In this document: one piece after another, positions 8,639-16,395 of the stretch
Numbering within the stretch: the first letter of the stretch is position 1
Layout: every line of letters begins with the position of its first letter
Source: DASXKD01 sp963734725
GTDB lineage: Bacteria; Actinomycetota; Actinomycetes; Streptosporangiales; Streptosporangiaceae
Assembly: GCA_963734725.1 (NCBI GenBank)
Contig: CAVTIX010000027.1
Coordinates: 124,001-188,000, forward strand
Reading direction: 5' to 3'
Length of the DNA: 64,000 nt
Program-made: the position numbers and the translations under genes
Notes under the pieces: generated by a model
Told to the model about the DNA's origin: nothing
Databases searched by the model: none
Seen by the model: only the letters and a program-made list of their open reading frames with translations

Positions 8639-9364
8639 CTAACCGGTCTGGTTGTGCTTCTCGTCCGAGAACCAGACGTATGTGATCCGGTTAAGAGGGA
8701 ATACCAGGAACCACAGTATTTCCGCGGCATAAGGAACGAAAGCGGCAATTGGCAGCGTCAGCGCGAAAAACACCGGTCCCGACAGGCCGCGGGCACGTAT
8801 GGCCCTCACTCGCGCAGCCCCGACGTCCGGCCTCAGCAGTCCTCCCCGCCCCGATGCGTACCACCAGTAGGCCGTGGAGGCCGCTCCGGCCAGGACCACA
8901 GCGGCCCCATACAGAACCGCCGCCGAGGGCGACCCGTTGTGCTCCCCCAGAACGGCGGTGGGAAACGGCAGGAACGCCACGAACATAAGCAGCACGAGGT
9001 TGAGCCACACGAGCACGCCGTCGTAGCGGGCGATGAGCCGGAATGCCAGGTGATGCGTCACCCAGAACCTGGCGATCACCACAAAGCTCAAGACATAGGC
9101 CAGGTACTGTGGCCACAGCGCCAGCAGCGCTTTCGGCAGGTCGCTCGTGGTGGCCGGGACAGCGATCTCAAGGATCAGCAGGGTGATGGCGATGGCGAAC
9201 ACGCCATCGGACAGCGCCAGGATGCGGCCGATGCCCTCTTCCGCCGCCTCGTCGTCCTCCTGCCGCGGCAGCCTCCACACCCGGTCTGGCAGATTCCTCA
9301 CCGGATCGCCCCGGCCGGTCCGCAGACTCGGTTTGCCGGCGGCATCCGCTCTTCCTGCCCCCAT
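8639..9364 (-). CDS. TMEM175-family potassium channel-like membrane protein (DUF1211)
   Basis: 241 residues with six hydrophobic segments. The first segment carries the family signature RILALSDGVFAIAITLLIL (bacterial TMEM175 proteins have R...FSDGVFAIA.TLL). Bacterial members form tetrameric K+-permeable channels in the inner membrane. ATG 9364 has GGAGG five bases upstream; the longer frame to 9460 would add a non-conserved tail. No partner genes adjoin it. Confidence 0.85.
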   Translation of the reverse strand: MGAGRADAAGKPSLRTGRGDPVRNLPDRVWRLPRQEDDEAAEEGIGRILALSDGVFAIAITLLILEIAVPATTSDLPKALLALWPQYLAYVLSFVVIARFWVTHHLAFRLIARYDGVLVWLNLVLLMFVAFLPFPTAVLGEHNGSPSAAVLYGAAVVLAGAASTAYWWYASGRGGLLRPDVGAARVRAIRARGLSGPVFFALTLPIAAFVPYAAEILWFLVFPLNRITYVWFSDEKHNQTG

Positions 9365-9510
9365 CGCTGCCTCCAGCACCCGCACCTGGTCGATCTCCAG
9401 CAAGACGCGGTGTGAAGCACAGCACAACGTTACTGGTCGCGCCACAGCCCGCGGGCACACCCCTTGCCTGCCCGGCCACTACCTGCCCAGCCCGCTGATC
9501 GGCGGTCTTG

Positions 9511-9636
9511 CGACAGCAGCGTCAGGGTCATGTCGAGGACCCCGCTGGCGAGCTCGGTGAAGGAGAGCTGGCCGCGGGCGCCGCGATAGGCGCCGGTGCC
9601 GCCGGTGATCGCGTGGACGATGCGTGAGGCGGAGGC
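9511..9636 (-). pseudogene. Remnant of an allene-oxide-cyclase/dirigent-barrel-like gene
   Basis: The minus strand encodes RIVHAITGGTGAYRGARGQL followed by SFTELASGVLDMTLTLL. That is the C-terminal strand pair of dirigent/allene oxide cyclase-like barrel proteins (typical F.ITGGTGRY.GARG..). Only about 40 residues of a usual ~130 remain. The upstream part has been replaced by the HxlR promoter region, so this looks like a decayed 3' end. Recognition is by motif only. Confidence 0.45.
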
Positions 9637-9659
9637 ACAGCGCGCACCGGGCAGATGTG

Positions 9660-9674
9660 GTTCAGAATTTGAAC
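9660..9674 (+). promoter_or_regulatory. Inverted repeat upstream of HxlR gene
   Basis: GTTCA and TGAAC flank a five-base centre (GAATT), 36 bp before the HxlR start. HxlR-type regulators usually bind short inverted repeats near their own or their target promoter, so this is a candidate operator. The arms are only five bases, so chance is possible. Confidence 0.35.
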
Positions 9675-9709
9675 TTGTCGTCGCGTGCCGCCGGGCAGAG
9701 GCTGGTGGC

Positions 9710-10393
9710 ATGCACACGACGTATGGCCAGTTCTGCCCGGTGGCGCTCGGGGCCGAGGTGCTTGCCGAACGGTGGACACCGCTGATAGTCCGCGAGTTGC
9801 TGAGCGGCAGTCACCGGTTCAGTGATCTTCAGCGGGGGCTGCCGGGCGTATCTCGTAACCTGCTCACCCAGCGGCTGAGCCAGCTCACCCGGCAGGGCCT
9901 GGTCGAGCGCCGGGCGGAAGCGGCCGGGCCGAGGTACCAGCTCACCGACGCGGGGCTGGCCCTCGCCCCGATCATCGATGCGCTCGGGGAATGGGGTTAC
10001 CGATGGGCAGCCAAGGATCTTCGCCCCGAGCACCTCAACCCCGACTTGCTCATGTGGTTCCTGCGCCGGCGGGTGCGCACCGACAAGCTTCCCGAGCACC
10101 GGACGGTGGTGCGGTTCGAGTTCCACGCCGATGCCCCACGGCGGGTATTCTGGCTGATCCTGCAGCGGCCGCAGGCCGACCTGTGCATCAAGGACCCCGG
10201 CTTCGGCGCCGACCTGGAGGTGGTGGCCGGGATCGAGGCGATGGCCCGCGTCTACCTTGGCCAGATCACCCTGGCCGCCGCCGTCCGCTCCGGCGACGTC
10301 GAACTGACCGGGCCCACGGCTGCCCGGCGGGGTCTGCATAGCTGGCTGGGCATCAGCCCGTTCGCCGCCACGGCCATACGGCGGTCGGCCTGA
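9710..10393 (+). CDS. HxlR-family regulator with C-terminal SCP2-like domain
   Basis: 227 residues. Residues 5-105 are an HxlR winged helix: CPVALGAEVLAERWTPLIVRELLSG, RFSDLQRGLPGVSRNLLTQRL and LVERRAEAAGPRYQLT. Residues 120-227 form a separate alpha/beta region resembling the sterol-carrier (SCP2)-like domain seen on many actinobacterial HxlR proteins, probably a ligand site. The stop overlaps the next start as TGATG (10391-10395), so it is translationally coupled to the FAD oxidoreductase, its likely target. The conserved Cys near the N-terminus (QFCPV) is the usual redox or electrophile-sensing position in HxlR proteins. Confidence 0.82.
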   Translation: MHTTYGQFCPVALGAEVLAERWTPLIVRELLSGSHRFSDLQRGLPGVSRNLLTQRLSQLTRQGLVERRAEAAGPRYQLTDAGLALAPIIDALGEWGYRWAAKDLRPEHLNPDLLMWFLRRRVRTDKLPEHRTVVRFEFHADAPRRVFWLILQRPQADLCIKDPGFGADLEVVAGIEAMARVYLGQITLAAAVRSGDVELTGPTAARRGLHSWLGISPFAATAIRRSA

Positions 10394-11782
10394 TGAACAT
10401 TCCCGGTTTCACCGGCGAGGCCCTTGCGCCAGGCGACGCCGGCTACGAGCAGGCGCGGCGGGTGTGGAACGGGGTGATCGACCGGCATCCGGCTGTCATC
10501 ACACGCTGTCACAGCGCAGCGGACGTCGCCGCGGCCGTCGGCTACGCCCGTGACCATGACCTCCCCATCGCGGTACGCGGCGGTGGTCACGGGGTGGCCG
10601 GGCTCAGCGGTGTGCGAAGGCGGTCTCGTCGTGGACTGTTCGCCGATGCGCGCCGTCCAAGTCGATCCGGGCACGCGCACGATCCGTGCCGCGGCTGGAT
10701 GCCTGTGGGCGGATGTGGACCGGGCGGGACAGCAGTCCGGGCTCGCGGTGCCCGGCGGCATCGTCAGCCATACCGGCATCGCCGGGCTGACCCTGGGCGG
10801 CGGCATCGGGTGGCTCATGCGCAAGCACGGGCTGACCGCGGACAACTTGCTCGCCGCGGAGATCGTCACCGCCGACGGTGGGAGGCTCCGCTGCGGCGCG
10901 GGCGAGCACGGGGAACTGTTGTGGGCGCTGCGCGGCGGCGGCGGCAACTTCGGGATCGTGACAGCCTTCGAATACCGGGCGCATCCGGTCGGGCCGGCGG
11001 TGCTCGCCGGGCCGGTCATCTGGCCGCTGGACGTCGCCCCGCGCGTACTACGGTTCTACCGCCGGTGGATCCGCGAGGTTCCCGCCGAGCTGACCACGAT
11101 CGTCAAGCTGGCTCGCGCCCCGGCGCTACCTGCCATCCCGGCCGACCTGCACGGCCGGCCGGTGGTCATGATCTCCTGCTGCTACGCCGGGCCGCTCGCC
11201 GAGGGCGCCCGGGTGCTGCGCCCGCTGCGGGCGCTCGGCGCTCCCCTGCTCGACCTGATCGCGCCCCGGCCGTACCTGGAGAATCAGGCGCTCAACGACC
11301 CCACGGTGCCGCACGGCTGGTGCTACTACTGGAAGTCCGCCGAGACGGGTGAGCTCAGCGACGACCTGATCGGCGCGCTGACCGAGCACACCCGGCGCAT
11401 CACTTCACCCCGCTCGTACACGCTGATCTTCCAGCTTGGTGGCGCGGTCGCCGAAGTGGGCGAGAACGCCACCGCTTACAGCCACCGCCATGCGGCGCAC
11501 AACATCAACATCAATGCCGTGTGGCTCCCCGGCGACCCGGACGCGCACCAGCACAGCGAGTGGGCCCGGCGGCTGTTCACCGCGATCGCGCCGCACCAGC
11601 GTGGGGTGTACGTCAACTTCCTCAGCGACGAGGGGCCGGAACGGGTGCGGGCAGCCTACGGGCCGGAGAAGTTCGCCCGCCTGCAAGCCGTCAAGGGCGC
11701 CTACGACCCGCTGAACGTATTCGCGCTGAACCAGAACATCCCGCCATCGCCGGCCGAAATTCGATTGCAACCCAATGCATGA
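10393..11782 (+). CDS. FAD-linked oxidoreductase (BBE/PCMH type), with a frameshift near 10606
   Basis: About 462 residues if one extra base near 10603-10606 is removed. The first frame gives the FAD-binding start up to RGGGHGVAGL (the His is the usual covalent FAD attachment residue). The next frame continues exactly as the family does: AVCEGGLVVDCSPMRAV, then TLGGGIGWLMRKHGLTADNL and the C-terminal BBE segment (GAYDPLNVFALNQNIPP). No stop falls inside either half, so an assembly indel is likelier than a dead gene. Enzymes of this family oxidise sugars, alkaloids or antibiotics using O2; the substrate is unknown. It is coupled to HxlR upstream, and its stop codon lies inside the MarR operator. 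Confidence 0.8.
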
Positions 11783-11793
11783 GTGATGCATTG
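11773..11793 (+). promoter_or_regulatory. Palindromic operator in front of marR-like gene
   Basis: CAATGCAT (11773-11780), five-base centre, ATGCATTG (11786-11793): perfect 8-bp arms. It ends seven bases before the MarR GTG start and overlaps the stop of the oxidoreductase gene. Size, symmetry and place fit a MarR autoregulatory site. Binding is inferred. Confidence 0.65.
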
Positions 11794-11800
11794 TTAGAGA

Positions 11801-12343
11801 GTGAGCCGCCGCCTGGAGAACCTGCTCGGCGCCCTGGCCGTGGGGCTGTCCGACGCCATCACCTCGGCCGTTGAGACGACCACTGGCCACGCCGGGGCCA
11901 TGGGCGCCGCGCTGGCGACCCTGGCCCAGGAACCCGGCCTCGGCATCGAGCAGTTGCGGGTGCCGCTGGGCCGCACCCAGTCGGCCACCGTCCGCGTGGT
12001 TGACCAGCTTGTCGCGGAGGGCTACGCGGAGCGGCGGCCTGGGCACGACCAGCGCTCGATCGCGGTGTTTCTCACCGCGAAGGGCGCGGAGGCGGCGGCC
12101 CGGGTACGTGCCGGCCGGGAACAGGCGCTCAGCGACGCAGTGAGCCCGCTCACCCCCGGCGAGCGGAAGGCACTTACCGGCGCGCTCGAGAAGGTGCTCG
12201 CCCGGATCACCTCGGACCGGGCGCACGCCGACCTGATCTGCCGGCTGTGTGACCTCGCGGCGTGCCCGCAAAGCGTCTGCCCCGTCGACTTGGCGGCCTG
12301 CGTCACCCAGGACCAGCCCGCGGAGGGAGTGATGAGGCCATGA
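11801..12343 (+). CDS. MarR-family regulator with cysteine-rich C-terminus
   Basis: 180 residues. The winged helix (about 35-105) shows LGIEQLRVPLGRTQSATVRVVDQLVAEGY and the wing RRPGHDQRSIAVFLTAKG. The C-terminus carries five cysteines in CRLCDLAACPQSVCPVDLAAC (written in part), a CxxC-x4-C-x4-C-x6-C pattern I recognise from a subgroup of actinobacterial MarR proteins. It may bind metal or sense oxidants. GTG start just behind the palindrome at 11773-11793, which suggests autorepression. The stop overlaps the next start (ATGA). Confidence 0.82.
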   Translation: MSRRLENLLGALAVGLSDAITSAVETTTGHAGAMGAALATLAQEPGLGIEQLRVPLGRTQSATVRVVDQLVAEGYAERRPGHDQRSIAVFLTAKGAEAAARVRAGREQALSDAVSPLTPGERKALTGALEKVLARITSDRAHADLICRLCDLAACPQSVCPVDLAACVTQDQPAEGVMRP

Positions 12344-12906
12344 CCACCATGCGGATGCCCGCCACCCCGATCACCGACCGGGACAGGCAGCGGGCGTGCC
12401 GGCTGGCACATGTCTTCGGCGTGGTCACCGCCAGCGGCGTTGCCCTGCTGATGTTGATCATGACCCGGTTCCGCTCCGAACCGGTCCCGCTCCCGGTGCT
12501 GATCGGCGCGGGATCCGCCCTGGCGCTGGCCGTGGGGCTGGCCGCCGACCTGACCGCGCGCCCGCCGCGCGTGGCGCTGGGCGGCGACTGGCTGACCGTT
12601 TCCCGGCTGGGCCGCGGGCAGCGGGTGCACACCGACCGGCTGACCGGGATGTCGGGCAATCCCCGCGTCGCCGGCAGCGTCGTGCTCGTCGATGAGGACG
12701 GCAACCAGGCCGAGGTCGATGTCCGGGTCCTGGTCCGGAACCCGCTGATCTGGCAGCGGGTCTACCAGGGGGTGACCCGCGCGCGCCGCCGCGGCGCGCT
12801 GGCACTGGCCGAGGCCGACTCACGGTTGTGGGAGAGCGTCATCCGGGACGTGGCCGAGGCTGACCGGCGGGCGCTGACCGGCATCGACTTCTGGCTGCCC
12901 CGCTGA
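12340..12906 (+). CDS. Small membrane protein with C-terminal soluble domain
   Basis: 188 residues. There are two predicted membrane helices (about 28-46 and 52-70), then a soluble region of beta strands (PPRVALGGDWLTVSRLGRGQRVHTDRLTGM...SVVLVDEDGNQAEVDVRVL) that looks like a PH-like or DUF2550-type sheet, ending in helices. I do not recognise a named family. The start overlaps the MarR stop by four bases (ATGA), so it is coupled to the regulator and may be its regulated partner. Confidence 0.65.
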   Translation: MTTMRMPATPITDRDRQRACRLAHVFGVVTASGVALLMLIMTRFRSEPVPLPVLIGAGSALALAVGLAADLTARPPRVALGGDWLTVSRLGRGQRVHTDRLTGMSGNPRVAGSVVLVDEDGNQAEVDVRVLVRNPLIWQRVYQGVTRARRRGALALAEADSRLWESVIRDVAEADRRALTGIDFWLPR

Positions 12907-12971
12907 CCGCCTGCCGCGGACGCGGCCCTGGTCACGAAGGCCACCCCGGAATCCGGAGGCGACCAGCTTGC

Positions 12972-13013
12972 GGATGTGAGTTTGGTGCTGCTCCTTGAAC
13001 AAAACTCACATCC
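12972..13013. repeat. Conserved palindromic intergenic element, copy 1
   Basis: GGATGTGAGTTT (12972-12983) pairs perfectly with AAACTCACATCC (13002-13013). The loop and flanks match the second copy at 20575-20616, including GCTTG before it and GCGT-AGCGGGCAG after it (to about 13033). It sits 3' of the membrane protein gene and the convergent small-protein gene, so it can serve as a terminator. The sharing of flanks suggests a dispersed REP-like element. Confidence 0.7.
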
Positions 13014-13050
13014 ACGCAGCGCGTTAGCGGGCAGGGGTCAGCGGCAGCGT

Positions 13051-13130
13051 GACTGGCCTCGCCAGTGGAAGCTGGTGACCTGGACTCGCTAGTGGAAGCT
13101 GGTGACCTGGACTCGCCAGTGGAAGCTGGT
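13051..13130. repeat. Three tandem 26-27-nt repeats at a gene 3' end
   Basis: Units at 13051-13076, 13077-13103 and 13104-13130 share CTCGC(C/T)AGTGGAAGCTGGT. On the minus strand they encode RVQVTSFHW per unit. A C-to-T difference in the middle unit turns a Trp codon into the TAG stop of the small protein gene. Confidence 0.85.
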
Positions 13131-13460
13131 GACCTGGCCGCCGGTGATGGTGACCTGCCCGGCCGGGGTGTCATGGTCCCGCCAGATGGTGTAGCCGCCA
13201 GCAGCGAGGCCCTCGTACACGGCCGCATACCTGGTCCCGCTGGGAGCCGGCCGGGCCCGGACGGCGGCGTGCGTCCGCACCGCGCCCGGGGTATCGGGGC
13301 TGATCTCGATCTCGGCGCCGGCCAGGTCTTCCGGGGTGTACAGCACCAGCGCGCCAGTTTCCGGCCCGAGGTCCAGCAGCACCGTGCCTGCGCTGGTGGG
13401 TCCGTATCTGTGCTCGCTGATAGTGCCTGCGCTGGTGGGTCCGTATCTGTGCTCGCTCAT
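13089..13460 (-). CDS. Small conserved actinobacterial beta-fold protein
   Basis: 123 residues. ATG 13460 has GGGGGA upstream. The first 26 residues are two exact-type 13-residue repeats (SEHRYGPTSAGTI / SEHRYGPTSAGTV), coded by a 39-nt tandem duplication at 13379-13457. The core (GALVLYTPEDLAGAEIEISP, RTHAAVRARP, YAAVYEGLAAGGYTIWRD, GQVTITGGQVTSFHW) fits a common actinobacterial family with an immunoglobulin- or prealbumin-like layout. Some databases call it phospholipase; I see no catalytic evidence for that. The C-terminus is extended by the 27-nt repeat. It follows the DUF4331 gene on the same strand but past a strong hairpin. Confidence 0.65.
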   Translation of the reverse strand: MSEHRYGPTSAGTISEHRYGPTSAGTVLLDLGPETGALVLYTPEDLAGAEIEISPDTPGAVRTHAAVRARPAPSGTRYAAVYEGLAAGGYTIWRDHDTPAGQVTITGGQVTSFHWRVQVTSFH

Positions 13461-13494
13461 ATTCCCCCTTGCCGCTCGCCGCCGTGTACGGTGC

Positions 13495-13530
13495 ACGCCG
13501 GCCCCGGGCTGGAGGACCCGGGGCCGGCGT
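13495..13530 (-). terminator. Strong hairpin after DUF4331 gene
   Basis: A perfect 14-bp stem (13495-13508 with 13517-13530) around an eight-base loop lies just past the DUF4331 stop and before the next minus-strand gene, so it probably ends or attenuates that transcript. Confidence 0.75.
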
Positions 13531-13548
13531 TGCCCCGCGGGAGGCGGG

Positions 13549-14940
13549 TCAGGATGGGTTGTCAAAGCCGCTGTAGGGCACCCCCAGGTAGGGGAACGTG
13601 TTCAGGTAGGGCGCCTTCACGCTGTTGTTGGTCAGGCCGTCGGTGACCGCGCTCGCGGCGCTGTCCGGCGTGAAGCTGGGGTCGACCAGGGCGAAGGTCA
13701 GGCCCGCAACGGCCCGCAATTCGACCGTGACGATGTCGTCGAAGACCCGCCGGCCGTTGGGGAACCCGGCCAGGTCACCACCGAGCAGCCCCAGGATCTT
13801 CGGGTTGCCCGACGGAGCGATCGCCGTGTTGAGCCGCAGCATGTCGGACAGGACCGGGCCGGTGCTGTTCTGGAAGCCGGGGATGATCCCGCTCGGGATC
13901 CCGGTGAGCAGGATCGCCTCCAGGTCGGCCCGCGCCTTGCCGGACTTCACCAGCGCGGCGAGGTGGGGGAACACGCCGGGGTAGAGGCTGGGCAGCGCTG
14001 CCGCCAGGCCCGGGTGGGCGTAGTAGTGGGCGAACTGCTTGTCGTCGACGGGCGGCAGGGCGTTCCAGCGGTCCTTGTCACCCAGCGCGATGATCACCTC
14101 GTTGATCAGCGGGTTGCCCAGCCGGGAGACCTGCCGGAACGGCCCGCTGCTGACGGTCTTGCCGGTATTGGTGTCGAACACGCTGGCCGCCTGGCGGCTT
14201 GCCGTGGTCCACACCCCGATCACCGACTTGGGATCCGACTCCCCGCTGGCGCCCCTTTGCACCAGTTCCCTGATGGGCACCTGGATCGCGATGGAGTGCA
14301 CGTTGAGCTGGTTGGTCGCGTTCACGCCCGGGGCCGGGCCGGAGAACACGTTCATGCCGTACTGGTTGTGCAGGTTCTCGAACGGGCGCAGGTCACCGAG
14401 GTCGAAGATCGCGCCCAGGTCCACGTAGAAGCCCTCGGCCCGCTGGCCGGCGAAGACCCTGACGCCGTGGCCGAGGTCATGCACGGCGGCGCCGGCGAGC
14501 TTGTGGTAGTTCGGGGTGGACAGCGGGCCGATGTTGCACGGCGGGCAGGCCAGGTTCTTGCCGAGTTCGGTCCCGGTGCTGCCCTCGGCGGGGAACCTGT
14601 CTACCGAATAGAACTGACGGGTGTTCCAGTTCGGGCTGTTCAGCGCGGTGATCGGCCCGGTGTTGTAGAGGAACGTCTCCGGGTTCCGCAGTCGGGTCTG
14701 GAAGGTGAACCGGTAGGTGATGTCGGCCTTGCCGTCACCGTCGTTGTCGATGTGGATCGCGTAGCGGACGTCGTCGCCGAACTGGTAGAAGTTCGGGCCG
14801 CCCGCCGGTGCCTGCAGCGGAATGTAGTTGGCGATCAGCGTGACCGTGTCGGGCCGGTCGGGGCTTACGAACGCGTAGAGGTCGGTGCTGTCGGCGACCG
14901 GGTCCATGGAAATCTCGGGCGCCTCGCGATGGGAAGACAT
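13549..14940 (-). CDS. DUF4331 domain protein
   Basis: 463 residues, full length for the family. It opens with MSSHREAPEISMDPVADSTDLYAFVSPD and contains GDDVRYAIHIDNDGDGKADITY and several Asp-rich loops. No signal peptide or membrane segment is seen. Function is not established; members often sit in SigK-type or stress-linked actinobacterial loci. GAGG stands seven bases before the ATG. It follows the Tat-exported protein gene, with a 19-nt tandem repeat array in the gap. Both are probably expressed from the SigK-like promoter at 15642-15668. Confidence 0.85.
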   Translation of the reverse strand: MSSHREAPEISMDPVADSTDLYAFVSPDRPDTVTLIANYIPLQAPAGGPNFYQFGDDVRYAIHIDNDGDGKADITYRFTFQTRLRNPETFLYNTGPITALNSPNWNTRQFYSVDRFPAEGSTGTELGKNLACPPCNIGPLSTPNYHKLAGAAVHDLGHGVRVFAGQRAEGFYVDLGAIFDLGDLRPFENLHNQYGMNVFSGPAPGVNATNQLNVHSIAIQVPIRELVQRGASGESDPKSVIGVWTTASRQAASVFDTNTGKTVSSGPFRQVSRLGNPLINEVIIALGDKDRWNALPPVDDKQFAHYYAHPGLAAALPSLYPGVFPHLAALVKSGKARADLEAILLTGIPSGIIPGFQNSTGPVLSDMLRLNTAIAPSGNPKILGLLGGDLAGFPNGRRVFDDIVTVELRAVAGLTFALVDPSFTPDSAASAVTDGLTNNSVKAPYLNTFPYLGVPYSGFDNPS

Positions 14941-15040
14941 CAGTTACCTCACAGGCTTGTCGTGGGGGCGCGCCGGCCAGTTCTGGCGGGCGGCGCGGCA
15001 GGACGATTGGTCCACCACGCCGGGCCGTTCCGGCGGGCGG

Positions 15041-15163
15041 CGCGCAGTGCGGTTGGCCGGACGCAGAGCGGTTGGCCGGATGCAGTGCGGTTGGCCGGAC
15101 GCAGAGCGGTTGGCCGGACGCAGAGCGGTTGGCCGGACGCAGAGCGGTTGGCCGGACGGGGAA
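15041..15163. repeat. Tandem 19-nt repeats in the DUF4331 leader
   Basis: Unit GGTTGGCCGGACGCAGAGC occurs at 15052, 15071 (two variants within), 15090, 15109 and 15128, with partial units at both ends. It fills the spacer between the Tat protein gene and DUF4331. The remainder of 14941-15176 holds no gene. 19 is not a multiple of three, so the array is not coding. Confidence 0.9.
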
Positions 15164-15176
15164 TTGGCGGATGCGG

Positions 15177-15527
15177 TCAGCGGACGGCGCGCACCAGCCT
15201 GGCCGCCAGGCCGGGATCGCGGAGCCGGGCCGTGGTCTCCCCGGCGAACACGTCCATCTCGCCGGACCGGAGATCACGGATGTGCACGATGACCGGGTCT
15301 GCCGGGCCAGGCACCCCCGCCGCCCGGCCGGGGTGCGCTCGCGGTGCAGCGCTCACCGGGGCCGCCGCCGCGGGGGCGGCGAGGGTGCCAGCTATCGCGG
15401 AGGCGGCCAGGCCCGCCCCGGCGAGGCCCGCCGCACCGTACAAGACGGACCGCCGGGACGGCGACGGGCGCCGGGCGCCTTCCGCCGGGCCATCAGGCGA
15501 GTGATCCGGGTGGGCTTGAGAAGACAT
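15177..15527 (-). CDS. Small Tat-exported protein
   Basis: 116 residues. A twin-arginine signal is clear: SRRSVLYGAAGLAGAGLAASA (RR then a hydrophobic stretch) with an AXA-type cleavage region (APAAAAPVSA). The mature part is short: DPVIVHIRDLRSGEMDVFAG and a helical tail. I recognise it only as a small actinobacterial protein of the type found near DUF4331 genes. It is the first gene of the minus-strand unit behind a SigK-like promoter. Role unknown, probably extracytoplasmic. Confidence 0.7.
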   Translation of the reverse strand: MSSQAHPDHSPDGPAEGARRPSPSRRSVLYGAAGLAGAGLAASAIAGTLAAPAAAAPVSAAPRAHPGRAAGVPGPADPVIVHIRDLRSGEMDVFAGETTARLRDPGLAARLVRAVR

Positions 15528-15641
15528 GAGACTTTCCCCCTCGGGCGCGGCGGCCTCCGCACAACTCCCCTCCGTGTCGTGCGAGGGCGGCCGGCGCCGT
15601 ACTGTGCCCGGGCTTCCTGAAGGCCCCGGTCTCGTCCGGTT

Positions 15642-15668
15642 CTTCGGGGTGCGCCGCCGCCCGGATGC
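15642..15668 (-). promoter_or_regulatory. SigK-type promoter for the Tat/DUF4331 unit
   Basis: Read on the minus strand: GCATCC, 15-base spacer, CCGAAG. This is close to the mycobacterial SigK consensus as I recall it (CCATCC with CCGAAT). It lies about 115 bp upstream of the Tat protein start and mirrors the promoter of the sigma gene, which has the same 15-base spacer. Confidence 0.55.
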
Positions 15669-15765
15669 CGTCAGAACCGGGTCGTTACCGAACCGTTACG
15701 AATTGCTCGGTACCAACTCCCCGATGGCCGGAAAGGTTTCGGTGTCAGCCGGGCTGCTGGACGGG

Positions 15766-15792
15766 CCATCCGTTCTCGCCGGGGCGCCGAAT
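15766..15792 (+). promoter_or_regulatory. SigK-type autoregulatory promoter
   Basis: CCATCC (15766-15771), 15-base spacer, CCGAAT (15787-15792). Both hexamers equal the SigK consensus I remember from Mycobacterium; the spacer there is about 16-17. A start site near 15799 leaves a short leader with GTGAGG before ATG 15815. This suggests the sigma factor drives its own operon. Confidence 0.65.
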
Positions 15793-15814
15793 GGAAGGCG
15801 TGAGGCCACGCGCG

Positions 15815-16393
15815 ATGCCTGCATCCGAGCCGGAGTTGCCCCATCCGGGGGGCCGCGACCGGTACCTAGACGGCCTGCTCGCCCGGGTTGCGCGGGGCGA
15901 CCAGGCTGCGTTCGAGGCCGTCTACGACAACCTGGCCGGCCCGGTGTATGGCCTCATCCTGAAGGTAGTGCGCGACCCCGCCCAGTCCGAGGAGGTCAGT
16001 CAGGAGGTCCTGCTGGAAATATGGCGGACCGCGTCCCGCTTCGACCCGGCCAAGGGCAGCGCCGCGACCTGGGCAATGACCATCGCGCACCGCCGCGCGG
16101 TGGACCGGGTGCGCTCCGCAGCCGCGGCCGCGGCCCGGGAGCAGCGGACCGCCGAGGTGCCCGTGCCGCACGACGCAGTCGCCGACGTGGTAGAGGCCAG
16201 CCTCGACGCCGAGCGCGTACGCCGCTGCCTCGACGGGCTCACCGAGTCCCAGCGTGAGTCGATCACGCTCGCGTACTACGGCGGGTACAGCTACCGGCAG
16301 GTCGGGGAACGGCTCGGCACCGCGCTGAGCACGATCAAGACCCGGATCAGGGACGGGCTCATCCGGATGCGCGACTGTCTGGGGGTGAGCTGA
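15815..16393 (+). CDS. sigK: ECF sigma factor, SigK-like
   Basis: 192 residues. Region 2 runs from about 20 to 90 (DNLAGPVYGLILKVVRDPAQSEEVSQEVLLEIWRTASRFDP) and region 4 from about 125 to 185 (LTESQRESITLAYYGGYSYRQVGERLGTALSTIKTRIRDGLIRMRD). The next gene is an RskA-type anti-sigma factor three bases away. ATG 15815 was chosen because an earlier in-frame ATG (15791) lies in the -10 box. The SigK-like promoters at 15766 and 15642 indicate autoregulation and control of the divergent Tat/DUF4331 genes. Known SigK proteins are held at the membrane by RskA and freed by its proteolysis on redox or other signals. Confidence 0.85.
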   Translation: MPASEPELPHPGGRDRYLDGLLARVARGDQAAFEAVYDNLAGPVYGLILKVVRDPAQSEEVSQEVLLEIWRTASRFDPAKGSAATWAMTIAHRRAVDRVRSAAAAAAREQRTAEVPVPHDAVADVVEASLDAERVRRCLDGLTESQRESITLAYYGGYSYRQVGERLGTALSTIKTRIRDGLIRMRDCLGVS

Positions 16394-16395
16394 GC

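Noticed and set aside
13336..15504. 722-residue plus-strand open frame
   Set aside because: Antisense to DUF4331 and the Tat protein gene, which have clear family matches; no domain on the plus strand.
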